Source: Hevea brasiliensis (taxonomy: Eukaryota > Streptophyta > Magnoliopsida > Malpighiales > Euphorbiaceae). Taken from it: a stretch of DNA of 64,000 nt. The notes beneath the pieces were generated by a model, which ran no database searches, had not been told where the DNA came from, and worked only from the letters and a program-made list of their open reading frames with translations. Below, piece by piece: positions 1 to 12,579 of this stretch (position 1 is its first letter; every line of letters starts with the position of its first letter). Location of the stretch: positions 9,371,375 to 9,435,374 of the forward strand of contig NC_079510.1 in NCBI RefSeq assembly GCF_030052815.1. Reading direction: 5' to 3'. Made by a program: the position numbers and the translations under genes.

Positions 1-350
1 AACTCCAATATGGCTCAACTCAAATCAGTATCTTCAACACAGTTCAAACTCAATTCAATATCATTTTCAGCAATTCTAAAGATAAAGTGTAAAATAAATG
101 AGTATTTCAAAAGCTGAAATAAGATAATTGTAACACAATATTTTGACAAGCCAAAATAATTTATAACTTTATTTTACAACTGCTCAAGACCAAGTACAAT
201 ATATACATATAGTTCACATACATTACAATAATATTTACAAGGAAGTGGTATACTCAATATACTCGACAAAATCTCAAAGCGAAGTCACAAGCAGTCTACT
301 CTGCTGCTTTATCTGTCTATCTACCTGCGATAGCAATGAAAAAGCTATCG

Positions 351-369
351 CTGAGTAAAATTTACTTAG
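351..369 (-). other. Conserved LTR stem-loop, copy in left LTR of A
   Basis: CTGAGTAAA and TTTACTTAG flank a one-base loop, with one G-T mismatch position. It is followed by TGGTACACAATA. Equivalent stem-loops lie at the same distance from the U5 end in the LTRs of B, C and F. Confidence 0.6.
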
Positions 370-3264
370 TGGTACACAATAACTATTTAAAATGCAGTAT
401 ATAAAACATTTATTGACAATTTACAATTCAAATAATTCACAATGTCATATCACAATTTTCAAAGCTCATATAATACAAATTTGATCAAATAATTTAATAA
501 CACAGTGTTGCCAATTAATAACATAACTTAAGTTATGACTCAAATTTTTCTGAACATGCCGTGTTGTACACCACGACAAGACATGCTCACCCCACTAATC
601 GAAATCAATGAGGGAGGTGGCTAGCTAGCTAATGAGTACTCATCCATACTCACCTCAGACTGGCAAGTCAAAGAGGGAGGAATATAATCATACTCACCCC
701 ATAAATGGAGGAGGAACATAGTGATATTGCCATGCCAAGTGTGAATCAAAAACAATTTCAAATCACAATATTTAAAAATTTCATACAAACCACAAATCAC
801 ATTTTATCTCAAATTTTCCATTTACAAAGTAGGCAACACAATAATTTCCAAATAAAATTTCCAAAGCCAAAACAATAAAAAATTATTTATAACTCATTTC
901 TCCAAATAAATTTTCTAGTAAAAGTAGTGAATATAAAAAGTATTATACACAAACCTGATTTGAGTCTCCTCTAGGCTTTGACTCAATGTTTCTTATGCTT
1001 TTCAATATCCTTTTTAATTGAAACACACAACTTAAAGTGTTACAGTACTCAGTTAAATTGTTTCTGATAATAAAATCCAATATCTAAATTTTCTTGGTAC
1101 TATTCCCTTCAATTCATTTCATTAGTCAACCTATAATGTTGACCATTAATACACACTAGGTGAAATAATTTTAATGTTCTCAATTTGTCACATTTTATAG
1201 TCTCTAAGTGTTGGTATATATTACCAATTTCATTTTAAAGCTTATTGCATTTTATTACCATTTTCCAGATTTCATGGCCAATGTTTATTGTCTATTGGAC
1301 CAAACTACAGTGTAAATTTAACAGATTTCTCTTCATTAAATTGTTTCTCATTGTGTCTTCCTTAATTTCCTTTTTGAATCACTCCATTTGGAGTTCTATA
1401 GCTCAAGTTATGGTTAATTAACCATAACTAGGTCAAATCTAAATTTTAGTTTCCTTTTTAGGCATTTTCGGTTCTGATTTTACTAATTTATTTGGACTGT
1501 TTGTAATCACATTGAGCTCTAGCATTCTTCATAAGTATTGTTGCCCTATGTCTTAGGGACAACCATAAATTTTGATTACCATTTTTCAAGTCTTATAGGA
1601 TTCTTTATAGACAAATTGTTAACTTGGACTCAAAGGTCCTATATTGGCATAGTCCTCAATTAGGTCAATGGCTTGACCTTAAATTCTGACCTCATACATT
1701 TATAATTTGAGGAAGTTGTCTAAAATAATGTTGTAGGTCTCTTTCTTAGATTTCTAGATTGGTATGGCTCATTTAAATTGGACACTTCTTGTGGGAGATA
1801 TGCTTATTTTAATTTTCTTGATTTTATGGTCAAATGTGCCAATTCCAGATTTAGTGTGCCAATTTAATCAAGTTAATTGATCTAGTTCCCTTAATTTCTG
1901 AGTTTTGGTCAAATTATCAATATTGTAGATCTATGTCTTATTGAAATTTTAGGACTAATTTCATATCATTTGGAGTTCTATGGACCAAGTTATGGTCATT
2001 TTACTATTGCTGGTCAAGTTGCACTAATATTGCAAAGTTTAGGTCATTTTTAGGTCAAAGTCAATTCGGCCAGTTTTTGTAGCCCAAGTTTGGTGATCAT
2101 TTTAACTTGGTAATTGGTATTTCTGGGCTTGGTGGTCTTCACCAAAGTTGTAGCCCTATGTCTAAGCTTTCCAACAATATAAATTTTAGGTCATTTGGGT
2201 CTGTTTTGAGTGAGTTATGGCCAAAAGAATGGCTACTATTCAAATGGTCAATTTCTGAGTTTGCCAAGTTACCAATTCCGGATTAGGTCAAGTTTGAGGT
2301 CCTTTTTTGGACAGAATTTTGGCAAGCTTTCCACATAAAAGTTGGTCCATATTGAGTGTAGATTTACCTCCAATTAGCCTCATACCAATTAGAGTCACAA
2401 CTTTACACTTATAACCTAATTTATACACTGCCAATAATCACAACCTGCATAAGAGAATTTACACTCTCAATTTGGCAATCGTCCTCCTCCCAATACTTCA
2501 ATATTTATTCATGGAACTTCTATATATATTCAACACAATTCCAGCAAAGAAATTTTGGGTAGAATACTTCAAGAGTTCAAGGCACACAATACCCATTAAT
2601 GTTCAACATCTAATTCAACCCAAGTTCAATATACATCAACACTTAACTTACACATACACTTCCATATCAATTTCACCTACTGCCCCCAATTCAACACCAT
2701 CATAATTCATCAATAATTTCATAAAATCATACACAATTTCATGAGTTTAAGGGCTGCCAACAATGGTAGTTTGCTAAGGTATTAAATTCCCCTTTCAAAC
2801 CCTAAAATCAAATGCTCAATAACACATACATGGAGATTAGTTTACTAATAATTCAAATTGACTTATTCAACACTAATTTCCATCATTTACATGTAGGAAA
2901 AACTCAAGCAACTCACCTTCTGAGGCTACCAAAAATGGACAGTCCCATAACTCAACCATTTCTTCAAATTTCTTCACCTAAAATACTACCCACAACCTCA
3001 ACACAAGTTTTAATTAAGCAAGGGAAGAAAATGGACACTTACCTCTTGAAAGCTTTCCCAAAACCTCACTAAATCCTTCCTTTCTTGCTCCCAAAAGCTT
3101 CCTCAAGTTGAGTGTGCAAGCTTTAATGAAGAAAGTATGGTGAAATGAGGCTTAAATCATGGGTGCATGGTGGTGTTTCCAAGCTTGGCCATGGAGTTTC
3201 CATGGAGATTCTCTCGGCTGGTTTTGTTTTGAGGTTGAAGATGAACATTTCTATCCCAAAATGA

Positions 3265-3272
3265 TTTATATA
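3265..3272 (-). promoter_or_regulatory. Candidate TATA box of the left LTR of A
   Basis: Read on the minus strand, the sequence is TATATAAA within CCTATATAAATC. The same motif is kept at 21530-21537 in the right LTR. It lies roughly 0.6-0.7 kb into the LTR from the U3 terminus. It is the best core-promoter candidate seen in A, but no transcription start is visible from sequence alone. Confidence 0.4.
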
Positions 3273-3415
3273 GGTGTCCCATAATCTGAGTTAGTTGAGC
3301 ACTAACCATAGTTTAATTAGTTAATTAATTAAAGTTACATAATTTGCATTTATGTGCAAACTTTCACTATTTATATAATGTATCACATTTTTATTTTTTA
3401 TGATATTTTCAAAGT

Positions 3416-3420
3416 GTAAT
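3416..3420. repeat. Left target-site duplication of element B (GTAAT)
   Basis: GTAAT directly precedes the TGTCACACC edge of B and is repeated at 15548-15552 after its GTTACA edge. The uninterrupted counterpart at about 21678 in the right LTR of A contains this site once, which confirms the insertion point. Confidence 0.95.
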
Positions 3421-4080
3421 TGTCACACCTTACCCCTCTGTAAGGCATAACATGATCCCGTAGAATACCTAATGAACTACCGAACTTCACCTACCGATAA
3501 CTCATTAAGTACCCTACAAGGGATTTTAAAACAATTTTCTTATCTTTGACAAGTGGTGAGCATTTCTAATAAGTATTTAAAATATTTAGTTAAAATTAAA
3601 ACTAGTTAATATTTTTGGTCCATTTTAGTTTTCCGCAAATTCTGTAAAAATTTTGACAGAGTTTCCTCTGTATTTTGAGAAAACCGTTCTTCAAATACCT
3701 GTAAAAAGCACTTCTAAAAGTTTTTCTCAACCCCTACTTCGGTTTCACAATCAAACTCAATCAATTTCTCAAAATACTGTCAATCAATATCATTCATATT
3801 TCATTAAAAACAAAATAATTTATACACAACCTTACTAAGTTATATCAAAAGAAACACAAACTAAACTTTATTACAAACTTCATACAAATTTGTGTACAAG
3901 TTGCTCAAGACCCATTTTTACATGTCCATACATTTATGTGTAATATATACATCAAAAGAAGTATTTATAGTTAGGGTATAAATTATACCCGAAAACTTTA
4001 GGCTGGTAGCTTCTCACACCTCAGCAGCTCAGTCTGCTGCTCCTCTAGTTTCTCAGATCTGACAAAGAATAAAGCTATCG

Positions 4081-4098
4081 CTGAGTACTAGGACTCAG
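4081..4098 (-). other. Conserved LTR stem-loop, 3' LTR of B
   Basis: CTGAGT and ACTCAG arms enclose a six-base loop ACTAGG, 660 bp from the U5 terminus of the LTR. It is followed by TGGTGCACAATA. Copies are at 12562-12579 in B, and at 25955-25972 and 34453-34470 in C. Confidence 0.7.
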
Positions 4099-6486
4099 TG
4101 GTGCACAATATACTAAAATAATCTTTATGCAAAACTTAAAGCACATTCATTCAAAAATTTGGCTAAACATGAAAATTTAATACAATCATAAATTGTAAGA
4201 TTTTACATGTAAACCAAGTTCATTTCAAAGTATCAAAACACATTTCATAAAACCCACAGTTAGATCATGCCATTCGAAACAAATAGAATCTCAATAGCCA
4301 GAGGCTAAAGAGAAATCATATCACAAGGCTAGCTAGCTCAAATATATGGATATCCATTCACATCCTCTTCTACTGGCACACCTCAACACTTCTCCAGAGA
4401 AGGAATCAAAATTCAAAACAAATTACCCCCACTAGTCGTGCTAGTGAGGTGTTCAAATATATGGTCATGATACTGTGGTTTCAAAACTTATCTTAACAAT
4501 TTGCTAAACATTGTCATTTCAAATATACATAATAAATTTCAACAATTTAGATCAAACATCATAAGAATGCCATAATCCAATATTTCACATTATTCAAAAC
4601 GATATGCAAAAGATGATTATAAAAGTATATGTTGTGCACAAACCTCAAACGAGTCGCCTGTTGGCCTTGACTCGACTCCTCGGGTTTTGTCCCGATATTC
4701 TTTTTCACTGAAACACGAAATTTTGCAATGTTTCAGTACTAAAACTTAAAATAAATCCAAAATAAACTTAACTTCACATTTAGATAGCTCTAACGTGTTA
4801 AATTCGACGTTCTCGAAATTTTGTGTTTCGGGTTACTATTCACTGCACTATTCAAGTCAAATTATTGACTTTCTAAGGCTTAATAGGTATGGGAACTCCA
4901 ACTTCACCCACATACCATATTTTGGTCATTAAACTTGTTGGTTTTGGTCATTTTCTCAAAGCTTAGGTCATTTTGGCAAAATTGCCAATTTTCGGTTTTG
5001 GTTCTCTGAAGTTGCACTGTTCCATTGGTCGATCTACTGTTGGAATTTGACAAACCTTCCTTCATAGAAAATGTTCCTTATTGTCTTAAGTATATTCTCA
5101 TTTTTGGATCACCACAATCGGAGTTTTGTAGCTCAAGTTATGGCCAAAATAAGTTTACTGTTCACGTGTACTGTTCATACTGAGATTTTGGTGCTGGCAG
5201 ATTTTTGGTCCAACTTTGGTTAATAATTTGATCAAGTTAAGTTCATAATTTGGTCTCACTTTCTTCATATGAAATGTTGTACTATGTCTTAGGTTTCCAT
5301 CGGTTCAAGAATCGCCTAAATCCGAGTTTTCTAGAGAGAGTTATAGCCATCCAAACCTTACTGCTCAACTGAAAATCTGCAGAGTTGCAGGTACACTAAT
5401 TTAATTTTGCTCAATGATTTTGAAAGGGTTAATGGCATAATCTGGGGTGATGTTCTTCATGAAAGTTTTAGGTCTATATCTCCTCTAACCCCTGGCCAAA
5501 TTTCAGGTCAATTTGACCTGTCTAACTCGAGTTATGACCAAATGAACAGTTACTGTTTATTTGGTCAGTTTAGTGCAGTGGCAGCCTGCTATCAACTCAC
5601 TTTGGTCAATTGTTTCACCAAGTTTTTGTCAGTTTTTGGCCATGGTTCCTTAATGAAAATTGTGCTCTTTTATGTCTATTTTCATCCCCAATTGGTGGCA
5701 TATCAATTAGACTTGTAAAATTTGAGTTTTGGTCCTTCAAAGTGGGTTTGGTCATGCTGCCAGCAGCATGACCATTAACCTACGAATTTGGTTTAATTTC
5801 CTACCATTCCCACACAATCCATTTGATCATAATTGACCATTATTTCACTTCATAATAGGTCAAACATGCAATTTATGCATTTCTCCAAATTTTGGTTCAC
5901 TAACCCTAGCATTGAAACCCTATTCACACTAAATTGTTTCATTTAATCACATTTAAGCATACCAACATCACATCTACCTTCATATAAGCTTGCCTACACT
6001 TATAATCTAATCAAATTCATGCACTTACATATCAAACCCTAGCTGATCAAAATCCAGGTTTAGTCCTCCTACAATTAATTTCATTTTATTTTAAGTTAAG
6101 ATCTAAGTTACATACAACAAGAACACAAATATTAAACATAATTTTCAATTTTAAAATTCACTAACCTTAAACTTTGAATTTCAATCTTCCTCAAATCTTC
6201 AAATTATTTTAATTTCTTGCTCCAAATCTTCTTCTTGAGGGTCAATTTAATGGTTTCTATAATTATTTTCAAGGATTAGGGGGTGAAATCTAAAGTTTAA
6301 GAAGCTTAAATCTAAGTTTTAATGGTGAAACAAAATAAAAAGAGAGGGAGAGGAGAGAGCTACTGGAAAGAGAGAAAAAAGAAAGAAGAAGAAGTAAAAA
6401 AATTGGCTTTTCAATTTTGTTTTTAGTCTTTAATTTGACTTAGTCAATTAGTTAATTAAATTAAAATTAATTATGAAGTCATAGTT

Positions 6487-6504
6487 ACATCATCATGATG
6501 ATGT
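6487..6504. promoter_or_regulatory. 18-bp perfect palindrome in U3 of B (3' LTR)
   Basis: ACATCATCATGATGATGT is its own reverse complement and is followed by CATCA, forming a TGATGTCA site. The 5' LTR copy is at 14969-14986. Element F has a related TGACATC...GATGTCA dyad at nearly the same distance from the U3 terminus. A transcription-factor (bZIP-type) role is inference. Confidence 0.5.
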
Positions 6505-7039
6505 CATCAACTTTTCAACTTTTTCATTTTCTCTTTTTTTTTTTTTTTTCTATTAGTTCTTTAATTTAATTGTCGATTTTGAAATTTTCTTTTCTCCGAT
6601 TTTATTTGTGATTAGGTCGAGTCACTCTGGGTCAATTGACCAAATTTCCTCGCTTCATCCGGTTGCAAATAATCCAATATTTCTTCCGGCTCCGACCTAA
6701 TTATTTGACTGGCTTAACAGCTTCTTTTTCATGATTTTTCTTTTCCATCAAGTTTTCATAAGGGTCCTAAGGACCGCAGCGTCACTTTACGGTTCGAAAT
6801 TTGAGTTTAAAATGACTTCGCAGATGCGTTCAGGAGGTCACTCATCGCTGTGACTCTCGGCTCGTTTAACCTCTTATGTTCTGTTTTTCTTATTTATAGT
6901 TAACTAATTAAATATTACTAATTATTTGTGTTTATGGCTTCTCAAATTGTCTTAAGTGTGGCCCTAATCCCATTAATTGTCCGGACCGACACCGGTCACC
7001 AAATGATGAAATATACTGGGCTATACAACAGGTGTTACA

Positions 7040-7055
7040 ATTCTCCCCCTTAAAT
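7040..7055 (-). other. Polypurine tract of element B
   Basis: Read on the minus strand the sequence is TTTAAGGGGGAGAAT directly before the TGTAACACC start of the 3' LTR, as expected for the plus-strand DNA primer. Confidence 0.8.
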
Positions 7056-7073
7056 AAATTTCGTCTCAAATTT

Positions 7074-7304
7074 TTACCGTTTCAATCTCACGAGCATTTG
7101 TGGATGTTGTATCCTCATGTCCTCCTCTCGTTCCCAAGTAGCTTCTTGGCCTGAATGATGGTTCCACAGCACTTTTACCAACGGTATCTGCTTATTCCGT
7201 AGCTGCTTCACCTCATAAGCCAGAATCTTTATGGGTTCTTCTTCATATGTGAGGTCTGGATTTACTTCTATTTCTTCTACTGGTAGGACATGAGATGGGT
7301 CTGA
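7074..7304 (-). pseudogene. Element B chromodomain tail of integrase (cut off by a stop)
   Basis: The frame of the pol product continues after a TGA at 7305-7307 and encodes a C-terminal chromodomain-like tail. Visible are SDPSHVL, then LTYEEEPI, a basic QLRNKQIPLVKVLW stretch and a final EATWEREEDMR block, the aromatic and acidic pattern typical of integrase chromodomains in plant chromoviruses. Element C has CGA at the position of the TGA, so the break is a single C-to-T change at a CpG. Chromodomains are thought to direct integration to particular chromatin. The frame ends at a TAA close to the polypurine tract. Confidence 0.75.
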
Positions 7305-9467
7305 TCAGTACCTCCTCAACATGGACACATGGAAGACATTATGTATCTTTTCCAACTCTGGAGGTAGTGCCAACCGATATGCCAAAGGACCCACTCTTTC
7401 CAGAACCTCATGTGGCCCGATAAAACGAGGACTTAGTTTCCCCTTCCTGCCGAATCTCATAATCCTCTTCCAAGGAGAAACTTTGAGGAAAACTTTCTCA
7501 CCCACTGCATACTGAATATCTCTTCTCTTCAGATCAATGTAGGACTTCTGACGGTCTGATGCAGTCTTAAGTCGACCTCTGATCACCCTGATCTTCTCCT
7601 CAGTCTGCTGAACAATTTCGGGTCCAATCATTTTTCTTTCACCCACGTCATCCCAACACAACGGGGTTCTACATTTCCTGCCATACAAAGCGTCATATGG
7701 AGGCATCCCAATGCTTGATTGGTAGCTGTTGTTGTAAGCAAACTCAATCAAAGGCAATTGTATATCCCAACTACCCTCAAACTCAATCACACAAGCCCGT
7801 AGCATGTCCTCCAAGATCTGAATTACTCTCTGAACATGGCCATCTGTCTGTGGGTGGAATGCAGTACTGAAGTTCAATCTAGTTCCTAGGGCTCTCTGAA
7901 GACTACCCCAGAATCTAGAAGTGAACCTAAGATCTCTGTCCGATACGATGGATACTGGCACTCCATGCAGTCTCACAATCTCATCAATGTATAACTTGGC
8001 CAATCTTTCTAAACTGTAGTCCATCCGGACTGGCAGAAAATGAGCAGACTTAGTTAGTCTGTCGACAATGACCCATACTGCATCATGACTCTTCTGTGTC
8101 CTCGGAAGTCCCATTACAAAATCCATCGTTATCTTTTCCCATTTCCATTCTGGCACTGGTAGTGGATGTAACAACCCAGTTGGTACTTGATGCTCTGCCT
8201 TTACTTGTTGACAAGTTAGGCATTTGGATACAAACTCTGCCACATCTCTTTTCATACCCATCCACCAGTAATGCTCCTTTAGCCCCCTATACATTTTTGT
8301 ACCACCAGGGTGCATAGCAAAAGGAGACTCATGTGCTTCCTTCAAAATGATCTGCCTCAAATCAACATCATTAGGAACACATATTCTGCCCTGGTGTAAC
8401 AGTAAACCATCATCTCTGATTGAGAATTCTGGTTTCTTGCCCTGTCGGACTTCTTCCATCAACTTCTGATACTTCTGATCATTCTGAGCAGCCATTCTTA
8501 TCTGATCAATCAACACTGGCTGTACATGCCATGCAACTGCTGTCTGCCCCTCATCATTAATCTCTAAACTGGCATGTAATGATCTCAACTTATGTACCAA
8601 AGACAAAGGAGTAACTCGTAGACTTGCCATAGTCTTGCGACTTAAGGCATCAGCCACAACATTAGCTTTCCCTGGCTGATAGTCTATCAGACAATCATAG
8701 TCTTTTATCAACTCTAACCATCTCCTCTGTCTCAAATTCAGCTCTTTCTGGGTGCCCAAATACTTTAAACTCTTATGATCTGTGTAGATGTAACACTTTT
8801 CCCCATACAAATAGTGTCTCCAGATCTTAAGAGCAAACACAATGGCTGCAAGCTCCAAATCATGTGTCGGATAATTCCTCTCATGCGGTTTTAGCTGGCG
8901 TGATGCATAGGCAATGACATTTCGATCTTGCATCAACACACAACCTAACCCGTTGTGAGAAGCATCGCTGTAAACTGTATATTCTTTACCCGGTGTGGGT
9001 AAAGTTAGGACTGGAGCTTCAGTCAAACATCTCTTCAATTCATCAAAACTCTGCTGGCATTTATCCGTCCACTGAAATTTTACATCTTTTCTAAGCAGCT
9101 TGGTCAATGGAGATGCCAACATGGAGAATCCCTTCACAAATCTACGGTAGTATCCAGATAAACCCAGAAAACTGCGAATCTCTGTGACATTTCTGGGTGG
9201 CCTCCAATTAAGGACAGCTTCAATCTTACTTGGATCTACCTTGATGCCCTCTTCTGATACTACATGCCCCAAGAAAGATATTTCCTTCAGCCAAAATTCA
9301 CACTTCGACAATTTGGCATATAGTTGTTTCTCCCTCAAAGTCTGCAGTACAATCCGCAAATGTCTATCATGCTCTTCTGCATTCCTCGAGTAGACCAATA
9401 TATCATCAATGAATACCACAACAAACTGGTCGAGGTATGGTCTGAAGATAGTGTTCATCAGATCCAT
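7305..9467 (-). pseudogene. Element B pol: RT palm, RNase H and integrase (720-residue open frame)
   Basis: This is the longest open frame of the window. It opens inside the RT at MDLMN, because the N-terminal RT part is frameshifted upstream. The RT metal motif FIDD is at residues 19-22. RNase H carries D168, E205 and D230 (YSDAS, LELAA, YTDHK). The integrase zinc finger is H379, H386, C416, C419. The integrase core has D449 and D510, but residue 546, exactly 35 residues after D510, is Gln and not the catalytic Glu; element C keeps Glu there. The frame ends at TGA before the chromodomain. Even without the upstream breaks, strand transfer by this copy should fail. Confidence 0.9.
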
Positions 9468-10476
9468 AAAAGCAAATGAGCATTAGTTAACCCAAATGGC
9501 ATAACTAGGAACTCATAATGGCCATAGCGGTTCTCAAGGCGCTTTAGGAATACTTTGCTCTTGTACCTTCAATGATAATAACTCGATCTCGTGTCAATTT
9601 TGGAGAACATACCGCACCCTCAACCGATCAAACAAGTCATCAATGCGGGTAATGGATATCTATTCTTTATTGTCACCTTATTCAACCGCCGATAATCAAT
9701 ACACAAGCGAGAGTGCCATCTTTCTTCTTTACAAACAACACCGGCGCTCCCAAGGTGACACACTAGGGCGGATAAAGCCCTTGTCAAGCAATTCTTGCAA
9801 CGCACTTTCAACTCTTTCACTCGCAGTGCCATTCTATATGGCGTTATGGAGATTGGATCCACACTGCATAACATCAATTTCAAATCGCACCTCTTTTTCT
9901 CGAGGTAATCCTGCAATTCATCAGAAACACATCCGAAAATCACATACGATAGGGATGTCCCTTAGTCTTTGGACTCCCACTTGGGTGTCTATCACATGTG
10001 CCAAGTATGCTTCACACCCTTTCGATCATCTTTCTGGCTAGTGCAACCGAAATGATGTTTGATGGCAGTAAATGCCTCTCCCCGTGTATGACCACATCAC
10101 CGTACAAAGGGAGACCAAAAGTGACTGTCGTCAGTCTACAATCAATCATAGCATGATGCCTGGCTAACCAATCCATGCCTAAGATAATATCATACTCTCT
10201 GAAGGGCATCTCAATCAAGTCTGACAGGAAAACATGTCCTTAGATCACCAAAGGACAATCTTTATAAATTCGCTGACTGACCTCTTGTCCTAACGGACTA
10301 GTTACTAGCACTTCAAAACCCATTTGCACACATGGGACAGCAAGTGAACTAACTATGCTAGCACTAACATATGAATGGGTTGAACCCGGATCAAACAATA
10401 CAAATACTTCTTGATCAGAGATAGAGAATGTACCAGCTACCACATCAGAAGTCTCAGCCTCTTCTCGCTGTCTCAT
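9468..10476 (-). pseudogene. Element B protease and N-terminal RT, multiply frameshifted
   Basis: The retropepsin segment begins near 10476 with VVAGTFS and the active-site region [11 protein letters not shown], then continues after a frame break through [16 protein letters not shown] (10218-10012). The RT N-terminus (9943-9620) shows [24 protein letters not shown]. Compared with element C (about 28010-29060), many small deletions have accumulated between about 9468 and 10240, including loss of several bases just before MDLMN, so no continuous frame exists. The density of losses here is much higher than in the rest of B and may reflect sequence-quality problems as well as decay. Confidence 0.8.
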
Positions 10477-10533
10477 TGTGTAGATTCTGGTCGAAGCACT
10501 TCCTTGTCCCGATCGACCAATCGTGCTCGATCA

Positions 10534-11713
10534 TCAAGTAGTGCCTCTACCTCTGCCTCTTCCTCTGCCAACTGACTGTGAACCTCTGAGAGCAGGACTC
10601 TGAATAGATCCCTCGGCAGTAGTAGGAGCTGGACTATATCTCGGAGCACTAGTACAGTCTTTAGCTATATGGCCCTTGCCTCCGCAGTTAAAGCAGGCTC
10701 CAGTGGCCCAGTAGCACTCCCCTCCATGAATCTTGCCACAAGTCTCACAGGGGCGGGCAGAATGTGAACCCTCGCCGATCACGACTGCACCTAGGGGGTC
10801 TCTGTCCGGAGAATCGGCCCCTACCAAATCTTCCACCTCGACCCCTGCTGGGTCCACTAAACTTCTTTCTCTTTCCAGAGGTAGCACCTGAACTTTGTTC
10901 AACTGATTTTTCCCCCTTGTCTTTTTCTGATTTCTCAGCTTTTTCTGATTTTTCTTTCCTTGGGGTTGCTTCTGATTCAATCCTCTCCAATTCAAGTGCT
11001 TGCGATATAAGCTCTGAGAAGTTGCTATGTCGGAATCCCACAACTTGCATCCTTATGCTGGGCTTCAAACCCGTCTCAAATCTCTTGCACCCTGCTTTGC
11101 TGGTAGTAAGGAGACTCCCCGCATAGTGACTCAGGCGGGAGAACTCCCTCTCATACTCTGCCACTGATCGATTCCCTTGTTTCAGACTAAAAAATTCTTG
11201 CAATTTCTGGTCAACATATGCATCTGGGATGTATTTCTGTCTGAACTCTCTGATTAAGTTATCTCAGGTCAGCACTGGTGGTTCTGCCAAGCTGCGGGGG
11301 ATGGTCTTCCACCAATCATATGCATCCCCTTGCAGTAGCGACACATAATATTCAAACTTCAACTCCTCTGAGCAGTGCAGCTTCTTAAACACTCTGTCCA
11401 TTCTTTCAAGCCATTGCTCTGCCTCTAAAGGGTCCACTGTACCCTTAAATTCTGCAGCCCCATACTTTAGTAATTTATCATATTATCTGGCTGGAGGCAA
11501 TGGTTGTGCCACAGGTGGTTGTGGTGGAGTTTGAACGGGCATACCCCCAGCCATTTGTTGAAACATCGCAGCCATTTGCTGTGCAAATTGTGCAGGGAAC
11601 TGCGGCATTTGTGGGGCTGGTGCTACTGACCCACTGACATTCGGTAAAGCTGGGGCTTCCCCTTGTGCCTCAGCTTCAACAGACTGCTCAACTGAGCGAT
11701 CCCCTTCTTCCAT
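10534..11713 (-). pseudogene. Element B gag with CCHC zinc knuckle, interrupted
   Basis: Gag (capsid/nucleocapsid) starts at ATG 11713 with MEEGDRSVEQS and a Pro/Gln-rich N-terminus. A TAA at 11483-11485 replaces the CAA seen in element C. The retrotransposon gag core follows (DPLEAEQWLERM, YDWWKTIP, REFRQKYIPDAYV), with another stop where C reads Trp. Next come KQGNRSVAEYEREFSRL and a Lys/Glu-rich and Arg/Gly-rich basic region. The nucleocapsid has a paired motif: [12 protein letters not shown], then the CCHC knuckle [15 protein letters not shown] frame change separates the capsid frame (11203-10745) from the knuckle frame (11043-10534). Gag would package element RNA into cytoplasmic particles. 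Confidence 0.85.
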
Positions 11714-11882
11714 TTCAGGCTGAAGCTAGGGTATCTCCTGAACAAGTAACACAAGGAGATTTCCCTCCGTTAGTTCACAATCATGATGTAATGCACTGTA
11801 TGTAACAATTATGGACATTGAGCAGTTGTACTTAACAAAGAAACGACACAAATTCACAATTTAAAACATAATTCAAAAATTT

Positions 11883-11894
11883 GCTCTGATACCA
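11883..11894 (-). other. Primer binding site of element B (initiator tRNA-Met)
   Basis: Read on the minus strand it is TGGTATCAGAGC, eight bases after the 5' LTR edge. This is complementary to the 3' end of plant initiator tRNA-Met, the primer for minus-strand DNA synthesis. Confidence 0.9.
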
Positions 11895-12561
11895 CTAAAA
11901 CATGTCACACCTTACCCCTCTGTAAGGCATAACATGATCCTATAGAATACCTAATGAACTACCGAACTTCACCTACCGATAACTCATTAAGTACCCTACA
12001 AGGGATTTTAAAACAATTTTCTTATCTTTGACAAGTGGTGAGCATTTCTAATAAGTATTTAAAACATTTAGTTAAAATTAAAACTAGTTAATATTTTTGG
12101 TCCATTTTAGTTTTCCGCAAATTCTGTAAAAATTTTGACAGAGTTTCCTCTGTATTTTCAGAAAACCGTTCTTCAAATACCTGTAAAAAGCACTTCTAAA
12201 AGTTTTTCTCAACCCCTACTTCGGTTTCACAATCAAACTCAATCAATTTCTCAAAATACTGTCAATCAATATTATTCATATTTCATTAAAAACAAAATAA
12301 TTTATACACAACCTTACAAAGTTATATCAAAAGAAACACAAACTAAACTTTATTACAAACTTCATACAAATTTGTGTACAAGTTGCTCAAGACCCATTTT
12401 TACATGTCCATACATTTATGTGCAATATATACATCAAAAGAAGTATTTACAGTTAGGGTATAAATTATACCCGAAAACTTTAGGCTGGTAGCTTCTCACA
12501 CCTCAAAGACTCGATCTGCTGCTCCTCTAGTTTCAGATTCTGACAAAGAATAAAGCTATCG

Positions 12562-12579
12562 CTGAGTACTAGGACTCAG
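12562..12579 (-). other. Conserved LTR stem-loop, 5' LTR of B
   Basis: Same 18 bases as 4081-4098, 659 bp from the U5 terminus. Confidence 0.7.

Larger units (their letters stand above)
1..3420 (-). repeat. Left (3') LTR of element A, first part
   Basis: This stretch aligns by eye base for base, with scattered substitutions, to 18280-21682 in the right LTR of A. It stops at GTAAT (3416-3420), where element B was inserted, and resumes at 15548. Short reading frames such as 2472-2705 and 2812-3072 fall in this LTR and look like chance frames; the latter has a diverged copy at 21088-21372 only because the LTR is duplicated. Confidence 0.9.
3421..7039 (-). repeat. 3' LTR of element B
   Basis: Begins TGTCACACC and ends GGTGTTACA (plus-strand reading), 3619 bp, matching the LTR at 11903-15547. 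Recurrent features are the stem-loop at 4081-4098, an 18-bp perfect palindrome at 6487-6504 and a U3-terminal GTCCGGAC-type block near 6980. A tract at about 6590-6860 has many 1-4-base losses relative to the right LTR. The 103-residue frame at 5407-5718 recurs at 13888-14199 only because it lies in the LTR; I do not regard it as a gene. Confidence 0.93.

Noticed and set aside
2812..3072. 86-residue frame with a related frame at 21088-21372
   Set aside because: Paired LTR positions of A; the frame changes length and sequence between copies like neutral DNA.
5407..5718. 103-residue frame repeated almost unchanged at 13888-14199
   Set aside because: Both copies are at the same place in the two LTRs of B. 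Conservation follows from LTR identity and recent insertion; no domain is recognisable and C carries broken versions.
8096..8317. Frames opposite or overlapping the integrase and RNase H (also 9184-9393, 10764-11126, 28347-28817, 30162-30416)
   Set aside because: Shadows of conserved pol or gag codons on the other strand.
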